Of a DNA stretch of 64,000 bases, positions 34,349 to 45,112 are shown one piece after another (the stretch's first letter is position 1; each line of letters starts with the position of its first letter). The position numbers and the translations under genes are program-made. Origin of the DNA: Urechis unicinctus (taxonomy: Eukaryota > Annelida > Polychaeta > Xenopneusta > Urechidae); NCBI GenBank assembly GCA_034190875.2, contig CM067356.1:30023704-30087703 (forward strand), read 5' to 3'. The notes under the pieces are model-generated. The model was not told the origin of the DNA and made no database searches. It worked only from the letters and a program-made list of their open reading frames with translations.

Positions 34349-37300
34349 TGGCGGGCATTATACAATGGAATTGCCGAGGACTTCGGAATAATCATGAAGA
34401 ACTTCTTACTTTACTCAACAAAAATAATGGTATTGCAGCCTGCCTTCAGGAAACATTTCTGAAGGCAGAAAATAAATATAGCTTGAAAGGCTATAAATCT
34501 TACCATAAATTTGGAGGCACTGGGGAACGAGCTTCTGGCGGCTCGTCCATTTTAATCAAGGATTTTATTCCCCAGAAAGATTTAGAACTCAATACAAACC
34601 TTCAAGCAGTAGAAGTAAATATTACCTTAAATAAGTCCATCACACTTTGCTCCCTTTACTTACCGCCAAGCCGAAATTTTACACGGGGAGAACTGGACAA
34701 CATCGTGGCCCAGTTGCCAGAGCCAGTTCTCCTCATGGGTGATTTTAATGCCCACAACTCTTTATGGGGCAATACATATGATGATGGAAAAGGCCAAATT
34801 GTAGAAGATTTCTTCATTTCTCACAATCTCTGCCTTTTAAATGACGGCTCAAATACATACATCCATCCAGGCTATGGCACACCCACCGCAATAGATCTTT
34901 CTTTCTCTTCTCCTTCTTTGTTTCTCGACCTTGCATGGGAAGTTGGTGTCGATGATACCTGTGGAAGTGACCACTTCCCCATTCTTATCCACCTAAACCC
35001 TCCGTTACCACCAGAGTCACCTCCAAAGTGGCAGCTGCATAAAGCAGACTGGCCCTCCTTTGGATCTCTGTGTGGGGAGGCTATCCACAGGGATAAGATG
35101 CAAGGGAGAGATACACACATCGATACATTTTGTGCTAAACTGCTTGAAATTGCCTCCAAAACTATTCCGAAGTCCTCGGCAAAGCCCAGGCGCATCCCAA
35201 AACCATGGTTTAATCAAGACTGCCAGGACGCCATCAACCACAGAAAAAGGGCCCTTAAGTTATTCCAAACTCACCCAACCCATGCAAACCTGGCATCATT
35301 CAGGGCAGCGAGAGCGAGAGCTCGGCGGGTTGTTAAAGAAAGTAAAAAGAATTCATGGAAAACTTATATATCAAAATTAAACTCGAGAACATCAATCAAA
35401 AAGACATGGGAAATGGTCCGCAAAATAAGTGGAAAAAACACCTCTTCCACTTCTTCTTACCTTCTTACACCAGATGGTAATGAAGTAAAAAACAAACAAG
35501 AAATATCTAACATCATAGCGGACACAATAACCATGAATTCTTCCACTGCTAATTATACTGAAAAGTTTCAAAGACATAAACAGATAACTGAAAGAACAAA
35601 ACTTAATTTTAGGTCAAACAATGAAGAAAATTATAATGTTCCTTTTACTTTAGAAGAATTGAAAGAATCTTTGAAACTCTGCAAGGACACTGCAGTAGGA
35701 CCAGACGATGTTCATTACCAACTTCTTAAACATCTTCCAGAAGAGTCCTTGTATGTCTTATTAGACATATACAATCACATATGGAGCAGTGGAGAATATC
35801 CGGACTCATGGAGAGAGGCTACCATCATCCCTCTCCCAAAGTCCGGAAAAGACCCAACCAACCCGTCGAGCTACAGGCCCATCGCTCTCACGAGCTGTCT
35901 CTGTAAAACCATGGAGCGAATCGTTAACAAGCGTCTTATGTGGTACTTGGAAATTAATAATATAATAAATGAACATCAATCTGGCTTTAGAAAAGGCCGA
36001 TGTACCACAGACAACCTTGTTAAGTTAGAGTCTTATATTAGGGATGCATTTTTAAAGGGGGACCATGTCGTGTCTGTGTTTTTTTTCGATCTTGAGAAAG
36101 CATATGACACGACATGGAAATATGGGATTTTAAAAGATCTACAAGAAGCTGGTCTTCGAGGTAATATGCCACTATTTATACAAAATTTTTTAAATGATAG
36201 ATTTTTTAAGGTAAGAATTGGGACATCACTTTCGGACCAACATGGTCAGGAAATGGGGGTCCCACAGGGCAGCATTCTTTCTGTCACACTTTTCAATCTA
36301 AAGATCAATAGCATCACAAAAGTTCTTAAACCTGAAATAGAAAAATCACTTTATGTAGACGATTTCCTTATATCTTACCGATCCAGCAGTATGACCACCA
36401 TAGAACGCCAGCTACAAATCAACCTTAACAAAAATTCAGAAATGGGCAGATGAAAATGGTTTCAAATTTTCCACTACAAAAAACAGTTTGTGTACATTTT
36501 TGTCAAAGAAGGGGCCTTCACCCTGACCCAGAATTAACCATCAATGAAAATCCCGTCCCTGTTGTGGAAGAAACCAAATTCTTAGGTATCATATTTGATT
36601 CAAAACTTAATTTTAAATCCCATATTAATTACATCAGGAATAAATGTCTCAAGGCAATGAATCTTCTTAAAGTAGTGTCCAAGCTGGACTGGGGAGCTGA
36701 CAGGCAGGTCCTGCTCAGGCTCTACCGGTCCTTGATAAGAACAAAGCTTGACTATGGCTGCATCGTTTACGGTGCAGCTCGAAAATCTTATCTAAAACGA
36801 CTGGACATAGTCCAGAATCAGGCTCTGAGGATTTGCCTTGGGGCATTTCGAACATCACCCATTGAAAGCCTCCACACTGAAGCCAATGAAATGCCTATCC
36901 ATCTAAGAAGAAACAAACTGGCCCTTCAATATGCAATTAAAATAAAAAAAAAATCCAGGATCACCCTGCCTATGACATTATCTTCCATCCCAAATACCAA
37001 GTAATATATGAAAATAAACCTAATGCCATACCACCTCTTGGCATCCGTATTCAAGAATCGCTAAACAACATATCCAATAATTTAGACATTATTGCTCCAA
37101 ACAAAATTCCCGAAACACCACCCTGGCAATTGAACACACCAACAATAGACACATCCCTTACCAAATATGATAAATTAAATGCAAATGACCTCTTGATGAA
37201 ATTTCATGAAATAAAAGAACATCACAAAGACAAGATACTTATTTATACTGATGGATCCAAAGATGCAAACCGTGTGGGCGCTGGAGTCGTGTTCGGACCT

Positions 37301-38042
37301 CAGACCCACAAGGAAAAAGACTGCCTGGTGCAGCATCTGTTTTTTTTTACAGCCGAAGTTACCGCAATAAGGATGGCATTGGGCCTTATTGCTCACCATC
37401 CCAATGCGGATTTTACAATTTTTAGTGATTCTTTATCTGCCCTGGAGGCAATTGGGAATAAGTTTGTTATCGTGCCATATTGTTGTAGATATTTTAGAAA
37501 ATCTTACTCGTTTATCCATGCTGGGAAAAAATGTTGAGTTTGTCTGGGTACCCAGTCACATAGGTATCCCAGGCAACGAAAGAGCCGATAGGACTGCAAA
37601 GGAAGCCCTACATGAACCAGTGTCTGAAACCAAGATTCCCTTTACAGACTTAAAACCGCAGGTCGTTAAACTTTTTAAACAAAAATGGCAGGACCAGTGG
37701 GATGAATCCATTCCAAACAAACTTTACGAAATCCAGCCTCAACTTGGGGAGTGGCCACACAGCTGCAGAGAGAGCCGAAGAGAAGAGGTCGTTCTTGCTC
37801 GCGCTCGTATAGGACACACCTATACAACTCATGCCTTTCTACTAAGGGATGAGCCCATCCCTGAATGTATTCCTTGTCAATGTGCCTATACTGTCAAGCA
37901 CATTCTCATTGAATGTGCTGATTTGATTTTGATCCGAAATCGCTTCTTCCGGGTTCAAACCCTTTCAGAATTGTTTGAAAAGGTGAATCCATCCAAGATA
38001 CTTGGATTCATAAGAGAAATTGGACTTTTCTATAGATTTTAG
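34348..38042 (+). pseudogene. LINE ORF2 (APE endonuclease - RT - RNase H), frameshifted
   Basis: Residues 1-220 are the endonuclease (QWNCRGLRNN, CLQETFLKAE, GDFNAHNSLW, GSDHFPI). The RT spans about 35640-36440 (YRPIALTS, FFFDLEKAYD, GVPQGSILS, YVDDF). The RNase H spans about 37230-37620 (YTDGSKDAN, AEVTAIRMAL, SDSLSALEA, VWVPSHIGIPGNERAD). The tail has CIPCQCAYTVKHILIEC, a C-x2-C-x7-H-x4-C motif. The frame is broken near 36437 (extra A in an A-run), near 36945 (A-homopolymer) and near 37470-37490. Downstream frames resume at 36450, 37130 and 37460, and end at TAG 38040. The RT active site reads YVDD where YADD is commoner. The breaks imply an inactive copy, though homopolymer sequencing errors could explain the first two. 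Confidence 0.9.
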
Positions 38043-38220
38043 ACCATACAATTCTCAAATTATTATCTATAATTCAATTCATATAATTCAATTAATACTA
38101 AATTTTAGTTAGTTTTAACCCTTGACTCCTTTTTATCCTTTCGTACTCGTATTTACACCTCCTTAAGTAGGCACCATATAACACACTAGTGTTGGTGTGC
38201 CGTTAAACCCTATACTTACC

Positions 38221-38373
38221 TTAAAAGATCTACAAGAAGCTGGTCTTCGAGGTAATATGCCACTATTTATACAAAATTTTTTAAATGATAGATCTTTTAA
38301 GGTAAGAATTGGGACATCACTTTCGGACCAACATGGTCAGGAAATGGGGGTCCCACAGGGCAGCATTCTTTCT
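38221..38373 (+). repeat. Duplicated RT segment fused to the LINE 3' end
   Basis: Matches 36130-36282 over 153 bp. The one difference I see is T versus C near 36199, giving Ser for Phe. It follows directly on the LINE 3' tail with a TT microhomology and is followed by a TTTC run and the right-hand direct repeat. Confidence 0.92.
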
Positions 38374-38382
38374 TTCTTTCTT

Positions 38383-38397
38383 TTTCACTTTTTTGCT
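38383..38397. repeat. Right 15-bp direct repeat flanking the LINE
   Basis: TTTCACTTTTTTGCT, identical to 34048-34062. It lies after the duplicated RT segment, not after the normal LINE tail, so the whole composite is bracketed. Confidence 0.8.
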
Positions 38398-38399
38398 GG

Positions 38400-39116
38400 A
38401 TCAAATAAGAGACATTGATTAGACACTTAGCAGCTTGACAAGAATAGAATAGCTCTTTACAAAAAGGTAACGATATGACCCATTGAGCAACATTGGACAG
38501 TGCCTGGCCTTGAAATGTCTACCCAAACAAAGTTATGAAGGTGGGTAGCTTATGAGACTTGCGACTCATGGGTTCATACTTGATGCATTGGATGAAAAGA
38601 TCACGTGTAGATGATCCTACCAAGCTCGTTGTATGTTTGACATTTCAGCGGTTGATAAGTTTGAAGATGACTTGTTCATAAGGAATATTCTCTCTCTTTT
38701 TATGTTATGATTTGTCCTGTGCCAGTTCTGTTTGAGCTTACTAACTTATCTATGGCTTCAGTGGATTTGCTTATTCTCGTCTTTTAAATATCAAACATTT
38801 TTTAAACCTTCGTTGGAAAGTTTAAGTTAACTCAGTTGAAAAAAGAGAGATAATGTGCATAATTAATGACATTATCACCCTATGATATTTTCATTGAGGT
38901 ATTCAAAGTCAAACATGAAAGTCAGGAAAGATAGGTCCAAAAACTTTCAAAACAGATGTTTTCTACTTGATGCAGTCTGCAAGTTAGAATAAAAAATGCA
39001 TTGAAATCAATTTATGTAATCAATTGATGTGAATAGTTAACTTACATGCTTCTTAATTACTGATGATAGCAGCATGCTCATAGCAAGCATCTCTTATCAT
39101 TCAGGTTCATTGAGCA
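38400..39116. other. Stretch without identified gene or repeat
   Basis: AT-rich sequence with no domain-bearing frame on either strand. Confidence 0.5.
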
Positions 39117-39571
39117 CTATCTTCGTCCTCTGAGAGATCTCCAGGGATATCTGTGGCATATGCATCAAAGTTTCAAGAGTTATTTGTGGAAATTTATATA
39201 TCTTCTATCTTCTCCAGTCCATATGCATCAAAGTGGGAGATCTCCTCTGGGAGATCTCTGTGTGGCATATGCATCAAAGTTTCAAGAGTAATTTGTGGAA
39301 ATTTATATAGTCTATCTTCGTCCTCTGGGAGATCTACAGGGATATCTGTGGCATATGCATCAAAGTTTCAAGAGTTATTTGTGGAAATTTATATAGTCTA
39401 TCTTCGTCCTCTGGGAGATCTCCAGGGATATCTGTGGCATATGCATCAAAGTTTCAAGAGTTATTTGTGGAAATTTATATAGTCTATCTTCGTCCTCTGA
39501 GAGATCTCCAGGGATATCTGTGGCATATGCATCAAAGTTTCAAGAGTTATTTGTGGAAATTTATATAGTCC
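39117..39571. repeat. 86-bp-unit tandem repeat, five units
   Basis: TCTTCGTCCTCTGRGAGATC starts at 39120, 39315, 39401 and 39487, an 86-bp period. A rearranged, shortened unit lies between the first two. Each unit contains GGCATATGCATCAAAGTTTC and AGAGTTATTTGTGGAAATTT. The period is not a multiple of three, so the open frames across it are incidental. Confidence 0.93.
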
Positions 39572-39590
39572 TGCTCCAACATGGATTTTT

Positions 39591-39782
39591 TTATTCATCG
39601 GTCAATGCCTCCTTAAAGACTCTCCTCATATCATCATCTGTTATCTGGGTTAGCAAATAGGTATTCATTTGTTTCAAGTCCCTCTTAGTCTTTGCTGCAA
39701 CTAGTGATGGTCTATGAGTTACGAAAAGAGGGTTCTCATTGAAAGGAATCTTGTTGCATTGAACTGTGGAATGAATGCTTCT
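39591..39782 (-). pseudogene. C-terminal fragment of an unidentified transposon protein
   Basis: The minus strand reads about 63 codons ending at TAA 39591, with FNENPLFV and RRVFKEALTDE. The first half is homologous at DNA and protein level to 47139-47230 (HSTVQCNKI, FNENPLF), so this is the tail of a repeated gene. In-frame stops occur immediately upstream. The family is not recognised. Confidence 0.5.
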
Positions 39783-39789
39783 AATTATT

Positions 39790-40765
39790 TAGCTGTATTC
39801 TCCATAGCCACACTTATAAATTTTACCAGCTCAGGAGTATTTTCCTCCCAGCAATATGACTTCTTTCTCTGGCATGGATTTGAGAGGTATTTCCTTTCTG
39901 TCATCAGCACTCATAATGGATCCTCTTTCTAAAGATCTCTTTGTTTGTGGATGTTTTTATTCTTTGAATCCAGAATTCACCTTGTAGGTTTGGTCCCGGA
40001 ATTTAGTTAATCAAAGTTGTGGCGTGCCTCCTGCCAGTCTTGTTCTGTTCATACATCCATTGCCAAAGCTCCTCAGCTTGGTAAATTTAGCTCAGAAAAC
40101 ACAAAATGATCATTCCCAGTTGACACCCCATCATGATACATTGATATGGAGTCAATGAACTCCAACGAAACATCTACAATGAAGGTGTTATCCTTCACTT
40201 CCTTCATCACAAATTTTTAGCAACCTCCACTAATTTGTGAAGTTATCAATAATGTGCTGAAACTTTCAGCTACTTTCAAGCTTTACAAAACAGTTTAAGT
40301 TATTGACATATGTAGGGTAGAAGAAAAGTTATGCGATTTTGACGTTTGGAAATTTCAGGCCATTTTTGGAGACAGAACTCACACAAAACGTTGCAACTTT
40401 TTTAAATTTTAAGATATTTAAATAACAATTTCTAGTTTTATGTATTTTTTCCTTCTGCATCTAATAATGTTATCTGTTTTTTATTATCTCCACTTATAGT
40501 CAGGTTATACAGCCAACAACAAATACAAATTGTAACTTTTTTTATTATGGCGAAGAAATGTTTAAAACAAGATGCAACAACATATTAATAATGTAGGTTT
40601 TTTCCCCCTACATAAAGTTTAAAGGTAAATTACTATTTTGATCAGGTTACCTCTAATTTAAACTAAATATCACATAATTACAATGTTATCACAGTACTTC
40701 TTATAGTAATAATACAGATCAATAACTTTTACAAAGTTTTCAAGTACAGCTTCTATTATCACATG
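39790..40765. other. Stretch without identified gene
   Basis: Mostly AT-rich. No frame with domain similarity and no clear repeat. Confidence 0.45.
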
Positions 40766-40770
40766 ACAAT

Positions 40771-42415
40771 TCAGAAAAAATGGTCTTCGTACATAACATA
40801 CAGTTTATCAAGTTCCTTGTACTCGGCAAAAAACCACTGGCTGCCTGAATTGCAGCACTCTGGAATGAGATTGCACTTAAAAACAAACTTTATCAATCTC
40901 CTGAATGTCTTTACGTGATGGCCACTTAAAGTATTAGATTTCTGACACGGTGTCATAAAGTTTATTACAGCTCTTTTGTTTTCCATTACAGATACAACAC
41001 AGCCTGGATACCAATCATCTTGATAAGCTACTACTATATATGAATTTTCAGCGAAACTGTAAACTTGAGGGAGAACGTGTAACAGCTCTTCTTCATTATA
41101 TTCATCCAAATCATCATCATTATCACACTCTGCCGGCATAATGTTCGAAACTTTCCTTTTCTTTGCTGGCTGATTTCTTTCCTTCTCCATCTCACTGGCG
41201 ATGTCCTTCTTCACTTGATATTCTTGTGATCTGTGTCGTTTTCGCAGCTCTTTCCCCCTTTGTGTGCAAGCTTTAGCATTGAACTTAGCTCATCCTTTGG
41301 CATATCAGCTAACCATGAAATCATGTTCTCATTATTTCGCTTAATTTTCTGAACTGACGAATGATGGTGCATGGAAGCATTGGGCCATCTTCGCTGACTA
41401 CTATCTAAGTCACCAATGTGGTGCTCACAGCCCAAGTTTGTTAAGTGTGCATAACCAGTTCGAACCAGATCATCCTTCTCTGGGGCATCGCTGTTTCCTA
41501 ACCGTCCTAAGGAAGGCTCCACACGATAAAGAAACGAGTTTTAACAGTAGTTCTGTAGTTTCCTCCTTAGACAAGGCATCATTCATCAGTTTGCACTGAG
41601 TTACCAGTTCAACATTTGGATTAGCCATCCATTTCTGGTCTTGTTCCACGATGATTTTAGGATCAGAGGTACAAATCTGAAGATACTGTTCTAGTTTCTG
41701 GATATAAGGGTAGAGTTCAAGATAACATATACTGTTTGATGTGATGAGCATCCAAAAAGGTCCAGTCACTTTGAGATATAAGTGAGCCATACAGTTCAAC
41801 ATTGTTTTAACAGTTTTTGATTCAACGTCTGCTTGCACTGATTTCAGTTTGAGGTTCTTATTTTTTTCATAGTTTAAAGAACCGTCAAAAAAATTCTGCT
41901 GCGGTTTTAAACAGACCATTGAAGCAGTTATCGCAGTAATTTCCAATCAGTGATTTGATATGTTTGTCAGCGCAAAATGTTGCTACTTGCACAACTGTTC
42001 TCTTAGAAATTATTGGTTGCCAAGAGACGAGTGTCCTGTAAAATAATAATAAAAAAGAAATATATATATCTTGCAAAGTAAAACTCTTCAAAACCTGATT
42101 TAAAACTGACTTGCTCGAGATTAATGGCAAATATTTCCCTTGTAAAGCTTCATTTACTGTATGTATTTTGGTTACTATATTCATACCTTTGGATTTGGAA
42201 ACTGGAACTTCTTCGAGTGAGGTACTTTCTGCTCTCTTGCTTGGCTCTGTGTACCAGGCTAGATTATAAGGCCAATTTCGAGTATCAGAATGGCATATTC
42301 CTAAATGCTGTGCACAAATATGAAATATGCGTCCTATATTACCTTCATTAACGATACGTGGTGTTGTAATCTCTCCAAGTGCTGCTGATGGTTCAATCAC
42401 CATTGAAACTCGCAA
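40771..42415 (-). pseudogene. Transposon-type protein with Tudor-like WYPG C-terminus, frameshifted
   Basis: A minus-strand gene running from 42415 to 40771 in at least three frames. The N-terminal part has GRIFHICAQHLGI. A likely short intron follows (acceptor TTATTATTTTACAG near 42036). The middle has ATFCADKHIKSLIG and CDNCFNGLFK, then a frame change at an A/T run near 41890, then SRQR-rich sequence with GYAHLTNLGCEHHIG. A basic coiled stretch (ASEMEKERNQPAKKRK) and a ~100-residue tail with SYIVVAYQDDWYPGCVVSV and VINFMTP end at 40771. The tail looks like a small beta-barrel of Tudor type. I know such tails in multi-copy invertebrate transposon proteins but cannot name the superfamily. A second partial copy of the 5' end is at 48000-48145. 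Confidence 0.5.
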
Positions 42416-42470
42416 TTTTTGTCAATGAAAGCCAAATTTATTTTACAGGGTGTTTTTTTATGTGAAAATG

Positions 42471-43157
42471 GCTAGCATGGTCGTCTCTAGCAGCTGCTGA
42501 TTAGCATGCTGAAACAATAGCATCTGAGTAACATAGTGATGCAAAGCGAATGGTGTTATAACATGGAAAAGAAATGGTAAATATCTCTGTGATTCATTGT
42601 TTTACTTCAAATTGATCAGCTGCTCCTGAACGACTACGTCATCGGTAGAATTCTTTCAAACGGCGTCCATCAGTAGTTGGCTCCATGATTGGCAGAGGGA
42701 TGTGTCCCGATTAACTGCTTCGGTGTGACCCATGTGAGAGTAAACCAGCTTGTCGCTCATTGCCTGAATGCTCGGCGTATTTGGTGGATATACGATGCCT
42801 ATGTTTGGAGACTGTCAGGAACTCTGGATTGTCTACGCCTGCCATCGGCAAATTTTGTGGATAGCGCTCCATCCAAGGACATGATCCATAGACTTCCCGG
42901 TATTAAAGGGAACAATGATAAATTGCTCAGTGAACTCTTGGCTCTGCCCTAGCGTCCGGGTCCGTTAATACATCTAGGGCTCCTCTGCAGTCGCTGGGGA
43001 TCAGCAGCGTTACCCCCTGGTTCCCCTTGCTGTTCTGATAAAGAAAGGGCATCTCATCCACTATAGTGCGTTTCTATTACGCTAGGAAGCCCAATGAGTC
43101 TTGACCCATCGTTTGTTTTTCGAGTCATGCCACTGGGATACTTCGAGCCGGCTGGGC
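42471..43157 (-). pseudogene. Tyrosine-recombinase-like pseudogene, copy 1
   Basis: The minus strand, read through frameshifts, gives the C-terminal catalytic part of a phage-integrase-like protein: LIPSDCRGALDVLTD (about 42960-43025), SMDHVLGWSAIHKIC (about 42850-42900), KHRHRISTKYA (about 42775-42810), then VYSHMGHTEAVNRD (about 42715-42760). The order, the HRHR segment and the HMGH motif fit the Arg-His-x-x-Arg/His boxes of tyrosine recombinases. The expected catalytic Tyr after NRD is not readable in any intact frame. At least three frame changes and stops show decay. An 87-codon frame on + (42689-42952) overlaps it and has no domain. It is about 98% identical to 44442-45112. Confidence 0.6.
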
Positions 43158-43385
43158 ACGCTGTCGCGCCTTGTGTTAAACAATGTGATCCTTGTGCCGG
43201 TAGCTCACGTTATAGCATAAACTGTGTACTGTCAGTGGTGTATGGGTCCATTTCGTGAATAATACAAACCGTGACTCCCTGAGGAGAGCTACACCCGCTT
43301 CCATGGCTGCTTCTCTTGACGTGGTTTATTTATTTTAGTTGCGGCATTGCCAAATATTTGGTTTTGACTCAGATTTAGGATTTCA
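42955..43385 (-). repeat. Dispersed repeat shared with 49590-49985
   Basis: From GTCCGTTAATACATCTAGGG to about 43385 the sequence is collinear with 49605-49985, including CTCATCCACTATAGTGCG and TGTATGGGTCCATTTCGTGA. The part to 43157 is also in 44935-45112. It represents the upstream (N-terminal coding) part of the recombinase-like gene, or an LTR. Coding is favoured because the minus frames are conserved. Confidence 0.6.
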
Positions 43386-43546
43386 AGGAATCTGTCCACT
43401 TCATCGGCTGCTTTGTGTTGTGAATTGCTGAGTAGTGATGCTTTGTAAATCTGTCTGGCATTTCAGAGTAGATAAAATAGTCGGTGCCTAATCCCATTAT
43501 TTAATTCCTCCATGATGTCCAGAGTGTTATTCTCAAGGGGTCTTGT

Positions 43547-43974
43547 CCCTCTGTGGGTCGGGGGGTAGAATAGGTCCACTGTATCCTCCTGCATGTCGTA
43601 AGAGGCGACTAATAGGGGGCAACCTGTTGGTCGTGGGTTGCGACTCGTGTCGGTGGACATTGGGATCCTGGTGGTTGAGCGGAGCGGTGCTTTTGAGCGC
43701 CATATCTGCAATATGCCACTCAGGCCCGGATTTTTCACCTAGACGAGAGGCTGGAATGGCATAGTCCAGTCAATCGGCTGGTGGTGACTTGCCCCAGGAT
43801 ACTATTTGTATTTTTATCTTTTTCAACATCATCCACTTGTATGTCCCTCTTTTTGCCATTTATCTAAGAAGGCGGCTGCTTAATCAGGTCAAACTTATTT
43901 ATTAACCTTTCTAGGCGCCATATAACACATAGGTGTTGGTGTGCCGTTAATCCCTATTCTCACTCACTCACTCA
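43547..43974 (+). mobile_element. SINE, full-length-like copy
   Basis: Head CTGTGGGTCGGGGGGTAGAA, core CATGTCGTAAGAGGCGACTA, body GCAACCTGTTGG, GACTCGTGTCGGTGGACA and GACGAGAGGCTGG, pre-tail GAAGGCGGCTGCTTAATCAG, and tail AGGCGCCATATAACACATAG then GTTGGTGTGCCGTTAA and a CACTCACTCACTC run. The tail matches the LINE 3' end at 38167-38222. The core segment resembles molluscan SINE domains. I do not see a convincing tRNA cloverleaf. Confidence 0.8.
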
Positions 43975-44441
43975 AGGGCTCTTGTGGTGATGCGTGTAAT
44001 AGCAGACTCCACGAGATCAAAATGCTCCCTTTTGAAGACATCACAGTAATAATGACAAGGAGATTGATAAGCACATGTTGGCCATCTTGTTCAAACAAGT
44101 CAGTGTCAACATTGTGCCATGGGGCTGAGGTAAGGATTATGTGGAATTGTTGAAGACGGCAGGGAAACCACTTGTTGTCTCAGTATCGTGGCCTAGAGAT
44201 CACGTGACCTAATATGCGACCGGGGCACTCCACAACAGAATCACACTCTGTCGTTGTTCGTTCCTGCAGATCTTAGGTTCCGGCCTCAGCAGTATTGTTG
44301 GGCTTCCATGAGTGTGACTTCTCTCTCATTGGTAGCTTCATCGTTTGTTTTTATGGCTCGATTATCGAAACAATACATCACCGTTTATTTGAATCACAGA
44401 AATGATATACCAAGGTTCTGGCCTGGTGTTGTTACGTCCAT

Positions 44442-45112
44442 GCTAGCATGGTCGTCTCTACCTGCTGCTGATTAGGATGCTGAAACAATAGCATCTGAGT
44501 AACATAGTGATGCAAAGCGAATGGTGTTATAACATGGAAAAGAAATGGTAAATATCTTTGTGATTCATTGTTTTACTTCAAATTGATCAGCTGCTCCTGA
44601 ACGACTACGTCATCGGTAGAATTCTTTCAAACGGCGTCCATCAGTAGTTGGCTCCATGATTGGCAGAGGGATGTGTCCCGATTAACTGCTTCGGTGTGAC
44701 CCATGTGAGAGTAAACCAGCTTGTCGCTCATTGCCTGAATGCTCGGCGTATTTGGTGGATATACGATGCCTATGTTTGGAGACTGTCAGGAACTCTGGAT
44801 TGTCTACGCCTGCCATCGGCAAATTTTGTGGATAGCGCTCCATCCAAGGACATGATCCATAGACTTCCCGGTATTAAAGGGAACAATGATAAATTGCTCA
44901 GTGAACTCTTGGCTCTGCCCTAGCGTCCGGGTCCGTTAATACATCTAGGGCTCCTCTGCAGTCGCTGGGGATCAGCAGCGTTACCCGGTGGTTCCCCTTG
45001 CTGTTCTGATAAAGAATGGGCATCTCATCCACTATATTGCATTCCCAATAAGTCTTCATGGACCCACCGTTTGTTTTTCGAGTCATGCCACTGGGATACT
45101 TTGAACCGGCTA
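44442..45112 (-). pseudogene. Tyrosine-recombinase-like pseudogene, copy 2
   Basis: A near-identical direct repeat of 42471-43157 (offset 1971-1972 bp), sharing the same stops and frame changes, so decay preceded duplication. It reads DEMPILYQNSKGN, LLIPSDCRGALDVLTD, DHVLGWSAIHKIC, HRHRISTKYA and HMGHTEAVNRD on the minus strand. Homology ends abruptly near 45112, where copy 1 continues into the 43157-43385 repeat. Confidence 0.6.

Larger units (their letters stand above)
34063..38382 (+). mobile_element. I/Nimb-like LINE retrotransposon, 5'-truncated, with extra 3' segment
   Basis: A 4.3-kb plus-strand non-LTR element. It has the end of ORF1, then ORF2 with apurinic endonuclease, reverse transcriptase, RNase H and a C-terminal CCHC-like motif, then a ~180-bp 3' UTR ending in GTTGGTGTGCCGTTAAACCC and TATACTTACCTT (to 38222). 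A 153-bp copy of its own RT region follows (38221-38373), then a short TTTC run. The 15-bp direct repeat brackets both parts. RNase H downstream of RT points to the I group (I, Nimb, Ingi, Loa clades). The exact clade needs a tree. Confidence 0.88.

Noticed and set aside
39153..39482. 109-codon repeat protein (MAYASKFQELFVE...)
   Set aside because: The 86-bp period is not a multiple of three and frames change between units, so it is not a coding repeat.
39117..39571. CRISPR-like array
   Set aside because: Units are contiguous 86-bp repeats without unique spacers, and the DNA is eukaryotic.
42689..42952. Identical 87-codon plus ORFs at 42689 and 44660 as a new gene family
   Set aside because: They lie antisense to the recombinase-like pseudogene, whose ordered motifs explain the conservation.
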